Source of the DNA: Candidatus Fermentibacteraceae bacterium
GTDB taxonomy: Bacteria; Fermentibacterota; Fermentibacteria; Fermentibacterales; JCC-6
DNA length: 26,702 bases
Direction of reading: 5' to 3'
NCBI GenBank assembly: GCA_030596465.1
Contig: JAUVJW010000003.1
Span: 1 to 26,702, forward strand
Part shown: one piece after another, positions 7,051 to 15,427 of the stretch
How positions within the stretch are numbered: position 1 is the stretch's first letter
How the letters are laid out: each line of letters starts with the position of its first letter
The notes under the pieces: model-generated
Told to the model about the DNA's origin: nothing
The model's input: only the letters and a program-made list of their open reading frames with translations
Database searches by the model: none
Program-made: the position numbers and the translations under genes

Positions 7051-8562
7051 ATGTTGCTGCTGCTTGTTTTAGCGCTGAATACCGGCTTTGATTACGACTA
7101 TTCCAGCGTTGTTATGACAACATATCCGGAAGGTTACATTCCTGAAACAATGGAGGAGTGGCAGACTACACAGCTTCCAACTGCTCCGCTGATCGTTAAC
7201 ACAATTTTGAGAACCGGTTCTGAATACGATGAAACCGGTTTTCTGATAATTTTCGAGAATGGTCTTGTTTCTGCTGTCGGTTCAGGCCTGGTTGAGCAAT
7301 GGGCTACGGATATAAGCAGCAGCGGACTTACAGTGGAAGTCGTGGAAGTTACCTACAGTACTCCGGAAGAACTTAAAAACTATCTCATACTCAGCTATGC
7401 GAACGGTCTTGAGGGTGCTGTTCTGGTTGGAGACCTTCCTGTTGCCTGGTCGATGATAGACAACGCGTTCATTGATTCGAGTGAAGAGTTCCCGTCCGAC
7501 TACTTCTTTATGGATTTGAATGGAAACTGGGAGGATTTATGGGTTGGTTATCCTTCAGGAGGAGTATCCGGTCAGGACGGGAAATATGATACGTTCTCCG
7601 GAGAACTTGATCCTGAAATTTACATCGGCAGAATTCTTACAAGCAATCTTGGTGATGAGGTATCACTGATAACATCGTATCTGAATCAGAATCACAGCTG
7701 GCGCGATGAGGGTGATACTGAACCCCTTCAGGCTCTCTGCTATGTTGATGACGACTGGGCTTCCTGGGGCTCGGGCTATCAGCAGGATATGCAGTTGCTG
7801 TATCCCAACACATATCTTGTTAACAACACTGATGCAACAAGCGCCTCCGATTATGAAAACTTTCGCCTGCCGGCATGCTATTCGTGGATAAGCCCTTTTG
7901 TTCATTCAAGTCCTTATTATCATATCTGGTATCCGGCAATGCATGCAACATACAATTACGAAGTTGCCGGAATACAGCCACCAGCTCATTTCTATAACCT
8001 GTTTGCATGTTCCAACTGCAGGTTTACTACCAGCGGCTATATGGGTGGAGCGTATGTTTATCAGAATACCAATGGTCTTGCTGCTGTGGGAAGCACCAAG
8101 TCCGGCGCAATGCTTCGGTTCAGCTATTTCTATGAGCCTATGGGTAACAACGGATCAATTGGAGAAGGATACAGAGACTGGTGGAGCTACATAACTTCAA
8201 ACGGACTTTCGGGAAGTGAGAAATCATGGCATCTGGGAATGACTCTGCTTGGAGATCCCACACTGGTTCCATCAATGGCGTATGTACCGCTTCAGGAAGA
8301 TGATATCTCATTATCGGAACCGGTGCTTCTTACCGTTAAGAGCAATCCCTGTTTTGGAACTGTGATATTCCATACAGGGAACGATGAAGAAAGCCTGCTC
8401 AGAATCCGGGATATTTCAGGCAGAATAGTTGGTGAGATAGTCTGCAATTCAGAGGAAATTCTGCTTGATGCTTCTTCGTACAGTTCGGGGATGTATCTTG
8501 TAGAGCTTATTCCTGCGGATGGAACTGCCGGGGGTTGCACAAGGTTCACCCTGCTTCGCTGA
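7051..8562 (+). CDS. Secreted gingipain-like cysteine peptidase (family C25) with sorting-type C-terminal domain
   Basis: 503 residues. A very short signal peptide (about residues 1-11) leads into a C25-like body: VLVGDLP (124-130), PSDYFFMDLNGNW (148-160), DPEIYIGRI (187-195), the probable catalytic His in FVHSSPYYHIW (H285) and Cys in FACSNC (C320 most likely, C323 alternative), then HLGMTLLGDPTL (394-405). Gingipain-type enzymes cleave after Arg or Lys; the specificity here cannot be read. It lacks the long propeptide of Porphyromonas gingipains. The C-terminal ~80 residues match the type A sorting pattern (NPCFG, 'RIRDISGRIV', 'SSGMYLVEL'). AAGGGGA lies five bases before the ATG. Confidence 0.83.
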   Translation: MLLLLVLALNTGFDYDYSSVVMTTYPEGYIPETMEEWQTTQLPTAPLIVNTILRTGSEYDETGFLIIFENGLVSAVGSGLVEQWATDISSSGLTVEVVEVTYSTPEELKNYLILSYANGLEGAVLVGDLPVAWSMIDNAFIDSSEEFPSDYFFMDLNGNWEDLWVGYPSGGVSGQDGKYDTFSGELDPEIYIGRILTSNLGDEVSLITSYLNQNHSWRDEGDTEPLQALCYVDDDWASWGSGYQQDMQLLYPNTYLVNNTDATSASDYENFRLPACYSWISPFVHSSPYYHIWYPAMHATYNYEVAGIQPPAHFYNLFACSNCRFTTSGYMGGAYVYQNTNGLAAVGSTKSGAMLRFSYFYEPMGNNGSIGEGYRDWWSYITSNGLSGSEKSWHLGMTLLGDPTLVPSMAYVPLQEDDISLSEPVLLTVKSNPCFGTVIFHTGNDEESLLRIRDISGRIVGEIVCNSEEILLDASSYSSGMYLVELIPADGTAGGCTRFTLLR

Positions 8563-8706
8563 CAGAATAAAAGTAACCGGCGGAAACCCGGGTTCGAAAT
8601 TGGTGAACTCCCGGATCAGCACGGAGTCCAGATTCATTCCAGCCAGTTCGGAGATACGTCCGCATTTTGCAACCAAAGAATCGACCACAATACTCGCGTA
8701 CTATCA

Positions 8707-9234
8707 TTAAATAGCACTGATAGTATGTTTTATGTCTTTTCCAAGAAACTTTCGCAGCGCTCTCCTGTTTCTGACAATGTGAATACTTACAGAAGAAGGC
8801 GCTTTCTTAAGTGCTCTCAGGATCAGTGGTCTGCTTCGGGACGAGTAATTCCAAATCCACCTCATAAATTCAATATTGAATCTTTCCGGACATCCGTCAG
8901 GCATATCATCTCTGATCAGACCCCGGTGGGCAATAACTCGTTTTAGAACCCCCAGAGTACAGGTTATCCTGCCGTAATCCAGAAAAATCACAGTATCGGC
9001 GTATTTCATGCGAATATCAATGGTTCCCGAATAATTGCCGTCCATTATCCATTCGGATCTCTCCGACAGCTCGATAACTCTCGGTATCCATTCGTCCCTC
9101 GATGTCTCCACCCACCCGGAACTCCAGAAATGTAAATCAAGGTGAATAACAGGCAACCCTGTCTTTTCTGCAAGCTGTTTTGCAAAAGTAGTTTTTCCGG
9201 CACCGCCTGATCCCAGAACAAGAATCCTTTTCAT
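8707..9234 (-). CDS. P-loop kinase of the FlaR/topology-modulation type
   Basis: 175 residues, typical for this adenylate-kinase-like family. Walker A is GSGGAGKTT (8-16). HLDLHFW (31-37), the W-containing 'W.ET.RDEW' segment and EWIMDGNYSGT (61-71) match proteins annotated as 'topology modulation protein' or FlaR-like, whose true substrate is not established. The C-terminal third is rich in Arg, as in relatives. The start follows GAGGGGG about ten bases upstream. It lies 58 bases after ahcY on the same strand and may be its operon partner. A perfect TATAAT on the minus strand (9271-9276) could also give it a private promoter, though no clear -35 accompanies it. Confidence 0.82.
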   Translation of the reverse strand: MKRILVLGSGGAGKTTFAKQLAEKTGLPVIHLDLHFWSSGWVETSRDEWIPRVIELSERSEWIMDGNYSGTIDIRMKYADTVIFLDYGRITCTLGVLKRVIAHRGLIRDDMPDGCPERFNIEFMRWIWNYSSRSRPLILRALKKAPSSVSIHIVRNRRALRKFLGKDIKHTISAI

Positions 9235-9292
9235 GAAAATACCGCCCCCTCTTCTTCAGGAAAGGACGGCATTATACACACCCGGTCAAGTC

Positions 9293-10699
9293 TTAATATC
9301 TGTAATGCTCAGGCTTGTATGGACCATCCACAGGAACACCAATGTAATCCGCCTGATCCTTTGTGAGTCTGGAAAGCTTGACCCCCAGTCTTCCGATATG
9401 AAGTCTCGCCACCTCTTCATCAAGTATCTTGGGAAGCATGTAAACTCCAACTCCAGGTCTCTCTTCGGCAAGAGCAACCTGTGCGAGACACTGGTTTGTA
9501 AAACTGCTGCTCATTACAAAACTGGGATGACCGGTGGCACAGCCAAGATTCACGAGACGGCCTTCGGCCAGGAGATAGATGGAATGTCCGTCAGGGAAGA
9601 GAAATCTGTGAACCTGCGGTTTAATCTCTATTTTCTTTACGCCAGGCCAATTTTCCAGTTCCTCAACCTCTATCTCGTTATCAAAGTGGCCGATGTTACA
9701 TACAATGGCTTGATCCTTCATGTTACTGATGTGTTCTGCTGTGATTACACGACAGTTACCGGTTGTTGTCACAAAGATGTCCCCCTCATCAAGGGTTTCT
9801 TCCATGATAACAACCTCATAGCCTTCCATGGCCGCCTGCAGAGCGCAGATTGGATCAATCTCAGTGACAAGAACTCGTGCGCCGAGACCACGCATGGACT
9901 GACAACAACCCTTGCCCACATCTCCGTAACCGGCGACAACAACTGTTTTCCCGGCTATCATGACATCAGTCGCTCTCTTAATACCGTCGGCAAGTGATTC
10001 TCTGCACCCGTAGAGATTATCAAATTTGCTCTTTGTAACTGAGTCGTTCACATTGTATGCCGGGAAAAGGAGTTTACCGTCTTTCATCATCTGATACAAT
10101 CGGTGAACTCCTGTGGTTGTTTCCTCACTTACGCCAATCATTTCTTCTGCAACGCCCTGCCAGAACTCCGGTGATTCCTCAAGGCCCTTTATGAGATTCT
10201 CGCGAAGCTTCACCATGTCTTCAGGACCTTTGCCCACCTCAGGCAACCTGCCGGTTGCCTTGAATTCCTTCTCAATCTCTACGCCAATATGAATCATCAT
10301 TGTTGCGTCGCCGCCGTCATCAACGATAAGGTTGGGACCTCTACCTCCGGGGAATGTCAGAGCCTGTCTGGTACACCACCAGTATTCCTCAAGTGTCTCA
10401 CCCTTCCAGGCGAACACGGGGAAACCGCTCTCCGCAATAGCCGCGGCAGCGTGATCCTGCGTGCTGAAGATGTTGCAACTGGCCCATCTCACATCTGCTC
10501 CAATCGCCTTGAGAGACTCAATAAGAACAGCAGTTTGGATAGTCATATGAAGTGAACCCATTACCCGGAGGCCATCAAGAGGTTTCGCTACTCCGTACTT
10601 GGTTCTTACTGAAACAAGCCCCGGCATCTCATGCTCTGCTATCTCAATCTCTCGCCTTCCATAATCAGCCAGCGATATATCCCCTATTTTGTAATCCAT
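9293..10699 (-). CDS. ahcY: S-adenosylhomocysteine hydrolase
   Basis: 468 residues. Hydrolyses S-adenosylhomocysteine to adenosine and homocysteine, removing the product inhibitor of methyltransferases and feeding methionine recycling in the cytoplasm. Family marks are continuous: GSLHMTIQTAVLIE (49-61), DDGGDATMMIH (127-137), SEETTTGVHRL (191-201), NVNDSVTKSKFDN (217-229), the NAD loop VAGYGDVGKG (255-264), TGNCRVI, and the C-terminal PYKPEHYRY. The ~40-residue segment around KATGRLPEVGKGPED is the insertion seen in long bacterial forms. The ATG overlaps the stop of the upstream regulator (TGATG), so the two are translationally coupled and share its promoter. Confidence 0.97.
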   Translation of the reverse strand: MDYKIGDISLADYGRREIEIAEHEMPGLVSVRTKYGVAKPLDGLRVMGSLHMTIQTAVLIESLKAIGADVRWASCNIFSTQDHAAAAIAESGFPVFAWKGETLEEYWWCTRQALTFPGGRGPNLIVDDGGDATMMIHIGVEIEKEFKATGRLPEVGKGPEDMVKLRENLIKGLEESPEFWQGVAEEMIGVSEETTTGVHRLYQMMKDGKLLFPAYNVNDSVTKSKFDNLYGCRESLADGIKRATDVMIAGKTVVVAGYGDVGKGCCQSMRGLGARVLVTEIDPICALQAAMEGYEVVIMEETLDEGDIFVTTTGNCRVITAEHISNMKDQAIVCNIGHFDNEIEVEELENWPGVKKIEIKPQVHRFLFPDGHSIYLLAEGRLVNLGCATGHPSFVMSSSFTNQCLAQVALAEERPGVGVYMLPKILDEEVARLHIGRLGVKLSRLTKDQADYIGVPVDGPYKPEHYRY

Positions 10700-11622
10700 C
10701 AGTTTTCCCCTTTCATTCCCGCAACCGCGAGAACTGTTTCTCTGTTGAATGTTTCTTCAATCACTATTGAAAGTCCTGAATCAATCATGAATCCTCTTAT
10801 TCGATCTTTTGTAAAGCCGGGCCACAAATCTCCCTGTTCTTCTTTGAATCCGGAATCTGAATGCTCTGCCAGATCAATTAGAAGCAGAATACCACCGGGT
10901 CTCAGTACCCTTGATGCCTCTTGAACCGCTTGCCCGGGATTTCCCGAGTGGTGCAGCAGCATGTGCATGAATACAGCCCCTACCATGGAGTCTCCTGCGG
11001 GAAGGTGTTCAGCGTCACCAAGTCTCAATTCGACACGGTTGCTGATTTTCCTTGATGTTACAAATTTTAAAGCTCTACCAAGCATTTCTCTTGAATTGTC
11101 TACAGCAAGCACCTTGACGGCATTGTCAAGAAGGAAGGGAATCATACTGCCTCCACCTGTACCAACCTCAAGAACCAGGTCCGTAGTACCAAGATTACTT
11201 TTTATGAATGGAAGATATTCACTTCTTTCCGGAAGGCCTTCGCTGAGATCTCTCCAACCCTTCTCTCCTACAGAATCAAAGAATTCTTTTGACGCATTCC
11301 TTCTCCGGGCATGACATCGGGCCAGGCGGTTCATGTCTTCAGTAAAACCTGATAGTTCAAATCTGTTCTGGAAAGCGGTTTTTACAAGCCCTTCAACCAT
11401 CGGATTACCCTTGCTATTGGAGTAGAAGGCCCAATTAGCTCGACCGGAGCGTTCCACTACACCGGCATCATATAACAGTTTAAGATGATGGCTCACATTG
11501 GATTGTGAAAGACCCAGCACAGAGACAATCTCAGATACATTAAGAGGACCCATCTCAAGAAGAAGAGCTATGCGAAGTCTGTTTCTCTCTGCCAATGCTC
11601 GAAATACCTTTTCCATTTTCAT
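10699..11622 (-). CDS. ArsR-type HTH regulator fused to a SAM-methyltransferase domain (SahR-like)
   Basis: 307 residues from the chosen start. An ArsR winged-helix domain covers residues 1-70 (VFRALAERNRLRIALLLEMG, LGLSQSNVSHHLKLL, then the wing). A class I methyltransferase-type SAM fold follows, with motif I LEVGTGGG (151-158), acidic AVDNS (173-177) and LRPGGILLLIDL. The classical metal-sensing Cys motif of ArsR is absent. Known SahR regulators have this architecture and control SAM-cycle genes in response to S-adenosylhomocysteine; coupling to ahcY fits that role. An in-frame ATG at 11673 lies upstream of the promoter, so I place the start at 11622 (11616 is the next ATG). With the predicted transcription start at the ATG, the mRNA would be leaderless. 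Confidence 0.82.
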   Translation of the reverse strand: MKMEKVFRALAERNRLRIALLLEMGPLNVSEIVSVLGLSQSNVSHHLKLLYDAGVVERSGRANWAFYSNSKGNPMVEGLVKTAFQNRFELSGFTEDMNRLARCHARRRNASKEFFDSVGEKGWRDLSEGLPERSEYLPFIKSNLGTTDLVLEVGTGGGSMIPFLLDNAVKVLAVDNSREMLGRALKFVTSRKISNRVELRLGDAEHLPAGDSMVGAVFMHMLLHHSGNPGQAVQEASRVLRPGGILLLIDLAEHSDSGFKEEQGDLWPGFTKDRIRGFMIDSGLSIVIEETFNRETVLAVAGMKGEN

Positions 11623-11628
11623 GATATT

Positions 11629-11657
11629 ACTATATGAACAGATACTGATATAGTCAA
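11629..11657 (-). promoter_or_regulatory. Promoter with palindromic operator for the regulator-ahcY operon
   Basis: On the minus strand: -35 TTGACT (11657-11652), 17-base spacer, -10 TATAGT (11634-11629). Overlaid is a perfect inverted repeat, ACTATAT (11629-11635) and ATATAGT (11648-11654), separated by 12 bases. This AT-rich dyad across the promoter is where an ArsR-family autorepressor would be expected to bind. The right arm can also serve as a -10 (TATAGT) for the divergent + strand gene, so part of the symmetry may come from two opposed promoters. Confidence 0.6.
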
Positions 11658-11731
11658 GCGAACAAACTACCATTGGCTTCAGCCTGAATTTTCTTTAGTT
11701 TTGTACAAATAACAATATTCCGGAGGTATTC
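11648..11731 (+). promoter_or_regulatory. Leader/promoter region of the first pseudo-cyclase-STAND gene (copy A)
   Basis: Contains ATATAGT (11648-11654), 14 bases, then ACCATTGGCTTCA (from 11669), then TTAGTTTTGTACA and a Shine-Dalgarno GGAGGT (11722-11727) just before a TTG start. The same elements recur in the same order and near-identical spacing before the paralogue at 15428. TTGGCT (-35) with TAGTTT 17 bases on, or the upstream TATAGT, are the best promoter candidates; I cannot decide between them. Confidence 0.5.
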
Positions 11732-14700
11732 TTGAGCGGAATCAACAGATCACCAAATGAATTTCCTGACGCTTCTAAATCGGACAATAAGAAAACACCT
11801 CTGGTTATTCCGGGTGAGAAACGAAAAGTAGCGGTATTGTCTATGGATATTCAAGGTCTTGAGAACCCTGCTTCAGATATAGAAGAAGATTCTCGAAAGA
11901 GAATACTAACACTGATTATGAACGAACTATCCTCTTGCATAACGGCCTTCGGGGGCGAGCATACCGAAACAGGACAGTACGGAATTGTGGGGATGTTTGG
12001 AGCTGTTCATGCTTCTGAACAATCCTGTCAACGAGCAATTGACTGCAGCCTCAGAATGCAGAAAAGCCTTGATATGATTGGAAAAAGCATAGATAACGAA
12101 AACCAGCATCTGAATCTCACAGGTTCTGCCGGTATTTCATGGGGAACCGCAATTGTCACTCCAGACTCAAACGGTGAAATCGCGGTGCACGGTGATTGCG
12201 TTGATAAATCCAATGATCTCAAAAAAACAGCACCCCGGAGCACAGTTCTTGTTTCGGAGAGTGTTATGTCATCCTGCGTGAATTTATTCGCCTGGAAATC
12301 ATTTGCGGCCCCTGGAAAAGCAAAAACATGGATTCTCGTAAAGAAAAATGACTCTCCACCGATACACCCGCTTCTTTATGAGATTCCTCTGCTTGGAAGA
12401 GAAAGAGAAATAGAACATCTGAAAGCGGCATTTGACTCTTACCTGAAATGGTTCAACCACCCTGCCATGTTTATTTCAGGAAAGCCGGGCTCAGGTAAAT
12501 CACGCCTTATTGAACACTTCCTTTCAACAATCCCCAGTGGAGACGCAAAAGTAATTCGTCTGCAAAACAGGCTGTGGGATCAACCTCCGCTTGGCACCTG
12601 GTTGCCTCTCATGAAAAAAGGCACATTTGACCCGTACGGAACGGTGATGACGGAAATCAAAAGATTACGCTCAAAAGAAAATCTCATTCTTGTTATTGAA
12701 GATCTCCACTGGGCCGATGCCGCGTCTCTAAAACTTCTTGACCAGTTGAGCCGATCATTTACTGATGCCGGCGTTTTCCTCATAGTAACTTCGAGGAACC
12801 GCCCTGAGGGACATCTTCTGGAAGCATCCGAAAAGCTTGTTGTTCAGGGCCTGGATAAAGAATCGGTTCTTAATTTTCTGGAAAATGTTCTTGGAACACC
12901 GGAAGGGTCTGAATGTCAGAGGTTCGCGGATTTCCTCATGGAAAGCACCGCAGGTAACCCCCTGCTTCTCACCGAGCTGGTAGTGCATGCTGTTGAAACA
13001 GGCATCGTCAGAAGAAACCGCGACAATACATGGTTTCTTAATAAAAAACTTGATCATATCGTATCCGACACGACGGAATCCTTTCTGCAGGCCAGATTAT
13101 CCTTTCTTGAACCCAATGAAAAATTCGCGCTTCAGGTTGCTTCCGTTCTCGGAAACGGGTTCAAGGAGAACCTTTTCTGTGAAGTCTTTTCCAGTCTTGA
13201 AAAGAAATCGGCGAGACTCCTGCTTTCCCGACTTCTCAATACTGGATTTCTGATAACACACAAAGATGAAACTTTTCATTTCCTGAATTCTCTCATGGCA
13301 GAAACCATATACGGCACAATATTAAAAGAAAACAGAATAATAATTCACGGAAAAGCGGCAGAAGTCCTCTCGGCTGGTCTGAATCCGGAAAAAAACAAGG
13401 ATATATCCATCACGCTTTCAAGACACTGGATTGAATCCAGTTCCGGTGAGGAAGCCGTACCCTGGCTTCTGAGTGCAATGGAACAATGCCTGGACGCGGC
13501 AGATGTAAACAGAGCAGAGAACCTATCCCGTGAAATCCAGTACAGGGTCTTGAAAGACAGTGAGTATTCCGCCAAATCGGGTTTTCTAGACATGAAACTT
13601 TACTTGCTCACAGGTAAATTTCAGCTGGCTCTGAATACAGCAGAGAGGATAAAAACTTCATTCCCCACCAGAGAACTTGCACAGATATACTCCATCATGG
13701 CACAGGCTCGGGAAAATCTTGGAATGCCTCTGAAAGATGTTCTTAAAGACTATATGCTCGGTGTAAAAACAGCCGAATCAACCGGAGATAAAAACACTGC
13801 CGCAAATTGTCTTAGTTCCGCCGGGGCTGTATATCTTTCTCTTGGAAAAAAAGAGGAAGCTCTTGCCGCCATGAACAAGGCTCTCAAATACGAGGATTCT
13901 CTGGACACAATGGCTCTGGCAAGACTTCACGGAAACATGGGAATTCTTTTGCAGCGAACAGGTAGTCTGACGGATGCCCTGTCGCACTATACAAAAACAT
14001 ACGAACTCAGCTTAATGTGTGGAAACATGGGTGTCGCGGCAAATGCCCTTGCGTATACCGGACATGTTGAAATCGATATGGGCAAAAGGGATGAAGGTAT
14101 CAGAAAATACCGTGAAGCACTGGCCATTCATCGTAAAGCAGGGAACAAAAGGGGGGAATGTATTATTCTGGGAAATCTGGGTGGTACCATGGCAAGATTT
14201 GGCGAGGCGGAGAATGCGATTGAAACTCTGGAAAGAGCAATCCAGCTCGCAAAAGAAATAGGGCACACCCGTGGCGTAATGACCTTTCATGCAAACATGG
14301 GTCTGGCATACAAGCTTGCGGGACAATATGACAAGGCCGAGAAGCACACCAGAGAGTCCATGTCCATGATAGCGAAAACAGGAGACAAACGGGCTCTTGC
14401 GGTCTGCCATCTGAATCTGGCCGGGATTCTTTCAAAAAAGTGGAAAATACAGGAGGCCATCGGCGAAGCAAGAAGATCCCTCCGATTCGCCTGCGCCGCG
14501 AATGCTTTAACAACTCAAGCCCGGGCGCTTGGCTCTCTTGGATCGTTTATGCTGAAAACAGATAAAGCCGGAATGGCCCTCAATTTCTACAAAGAAGCAT
14601 TCAAACGGAGTTCTTTCGCGGAAGATCACTCTGCCCTTGCGGGACACATAATTGGTGAAAGCAGATGTCTCATTGAACTTGGCTTCAGGGAAAAATCGTT

Positions 14701-14809
14701 GAGAAAATACAAAGATGCAATGAAACTAATGGAAAAATACGGTTTAGACTCTGAAGAAAAAACTGATCTGAAAGAACTTGAAGAAGTTCTGGAAATAACC
14801 GATGAGTAG
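11732..14809 (+). CDS. Pseudo-cyclase / STAND (AAA_16-type) NTPase / TPR protein, copy A
   Basis: 1025 residues, no signal peptide or membrane segment. Residues 30-205 resemble a class III nucleotidyl-cyclase domain: a metal-site Asp (D39) remains, but the second Asp is Gln (Q82 in GQY), and the 'VNLAARL' catalytic segment reads VDKSNDL, so cyclase activity is unlikely. Residues 220-420 are a STAND/AAA_16-type ATPase: LLGREREIEHL, Walker A GKPGSGKS (250-257), Walker B LILVIEDLHWAD with D324. Residues ~560-1015 form a TPR array with repeated 'G....A...Y..AL.I....G' helices. Such proteins are signal-responsive NTPases; ligand and output are unknown. TTG start behind GGAGG. Its 3' end overlaps the kinase gene by eight bases. 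A paralogue begins at 15428. Confidence 0.85.
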   Translation: MSGINRSPNEFPDASKSDNKKTPLVIPGEKRKVAVLSMDIQGLENPASDIEEDSRKRILTLIMNELSSCITAFGGEHTETGQYGIVGMFGAVHASEQSCQRAIDCSLRMQKSLDMIGKSIDNENQHLNLTGSAGISWGTAIVTPDSNGEIAVHGDCVDKSNDLKKTAPRSTVLVSESVMSSCVNLFAWKSFAAPGKAKTWILVKKNDSPPIHPLLYEIPLLGREREIEHLKAAFDSYLKWFNHPAMFISGKPGSGKSRLIEHFLSTIPSGDAKVIRLQNRLWDQPPLGTWLPLMKKGTFDPYGTVMTEIKRLRSKENLILVIEDLHWADAASLKLLDQLSRSFTDAGVFLIVTSRNRPEGHLLEASEKLVVQGLDKESVLNFLENVLGTPEGSECQRFADFLMESTAGNPLLLTELVVHAVETGIVRRNRDNTWFLNKKLDHIVSDTTESFLQARLSFLEPNEKFALQVASVLGNGFKENLFCEVFSSLEKKSARLLLSRLLNTGFLITHKDETFHFLNSLMAETIYGTILKENRIIIHGKAAEVLSAGLNPEKNKDISITLSRHWIESSSGEEAVPWLLSAMEQCLDAADVNRAENLSREIQYRVLKDSEYSAKSGFLDMKLYLLTGKFQLALNTAERIKTSFPTRELAQIYSIMAQARENLGMPLKDVLKDYMLGVKTAESTGDKNTAANCLSSAGAVYLSLGKKEEALAAMNKALKYEDSLDTMALARLHGNMGILLQRTGSLTDALSHYTKTYELSLMCGNMGVAANALAYTGHVEIDMGKRDEGIRKYREALAIHRKAGNKRGECIILGNLGGTMARFGEAENAIETLERAIQLAKEIGHTRGVMTFHANMGLAYKLAGQYDKAEKHTRESMSMIAKTGDKRALAVCHLNLAGILSKKWKIQEAIGEARRSLRFACAANALTTQARALGSLGSFMLKTDKAGMALNFYKEAFKRSSFAEDHSALAGHIIGESRCLIELGFREKSLRKYKDAMKLMEKYGLDSEEKTDLKELEEVLEITDE

Positions 14810-15284
14810 GGTAAAGCAGGTAATCATTACAAGCGGGATTCCTGGCGCGGGCAAGTCAACCTGGGTCAGGAAAAACACAAACCCCTACATGACAGAAGTG
14901 TTCAGCGCAGATAACTATTTCTGTGACGAAAACGGTCAATACCATTTCGACCCCGCAAAACTGTCAGAGGCTCACTCGTCATGCCTGAGAAATTTCACTA
15001 CACGATTAATGCACCTTAACAACTGTATTGAAGATTCATGCAGGATAACACTGGTTATAGACAATACCAATACTTCCGCCTGGGAAATTGCTCCCTACTA
15101 CTCCCTGGCCCAGGCATTTAATATCCCGGTTAAAATTGTCAGGATAATTGCCGGGCCGGACGCTGCATTCCGCCGTAACATTCACGGTGTGCAGAAAGAT
15201 AAAGTAGAAATGATGGCCAAAAAAATCATCATGAATCCTCTACCGCCATTCTGGAATGTTGAAGAGGTACACTCAACACACTAA
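14802..15284 (+). CDS. P-loop kinase of the AAA_33 / N4BP2-polynucleotide-kinase-like type
   Basis: 160 residues. Walker A GIPGAGKST (12-20); FSADNYF (34-40) followed by YHFDPAKLSEAHSSC (47-61); VIDNTNTSAWEI (85-96); and the lid segment RRNIHGV (124-130). This combination matches the kinase domain of NEDD4-binding protein 2 and its bacterial relatives, related to the T4 polynucleotide kinase 5'-kinase fold. A nucleic-acid 5'-OH substrate is therefore possible but unproven; zeta-type toxins share the fold. Its ATG lies inside the end of copy A (ATGAGTAG, overlap eight bases), so the two are co-translated. It separates the two paralogous STAND genes. Confidence 0.82.
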   Translation: MSRVKQVIITSGIPGAGKSTWVRKNTNPYMTEVFSADNYFCDENGQYHFDPAKLSEAHSSCLRNFTTRLMHLNNCIEDSCRITLVIDNTNTSAWEIAPYYSLAQAFNIPVKIVRIIAGPDAAFRRNIHGVQKDKVEMMAKKIIMNPLPPFWNVEEVHSTH

Positions 15285-15342
15285 CCCTTCCGGTATCTGA
15301 TTCCTTGCCGCTTTCAGGACATGACCGCTTAAGCAGAAGTTA

Positions 15343-15427
15343 ATATAGTAACATACGGAAATTACCATTGGCTTCAAGTGCAATTCCCTGTTAGTTTTGT
15401 ACAGCAACACAGTTTCGGAGGAGCTTC
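15343..15427 (+). promoter_or_regulatory. Leader/promoter region of the second pseudo-cyclase-STAND gene (copy B)
   Basis: ATATAGT (15343-15349), exactly 14 bases, ACCATTGGCTTCA (from 15364), TTAGTTTTGTACA and GGAGGA (15417-15422) before a TTG start. The order and spacing match copy A to within one base, while bases between the elements differ, which argues that the elements are maintained. It shows that copy B is probably transcribed on its own, despite lying in line with copy A and the kinase. Confidence 0.5.

Noticed and set aside
8585..8622. Palindrome AACCCGGGTT and a bulged hairpin downstream of the C25 gene
   Set aside because: The stem is interrupted and has no T-run on either strand, so I could not support a terminator; a TTCGAA motif here suggested a tRNA T-loop, but no arms pair.
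8449..8688. Minus-strand open frame starting at GTG 8688 with protein-like sequence
   Set aside because: It overlaps the 3' end of the well-supported C25 peptidase gene on the other strand, has no clear Shine-Dalgarno and no recognised family; the opposite frame (8519-8710) is open too, so openness here is not informative.
9233..9997. A 254-codon + strand open frame opposite ahcY
   Set aside because: ahcY on the minus strand is unmistakable; the antisense frame has no family features and arises from codon bias.
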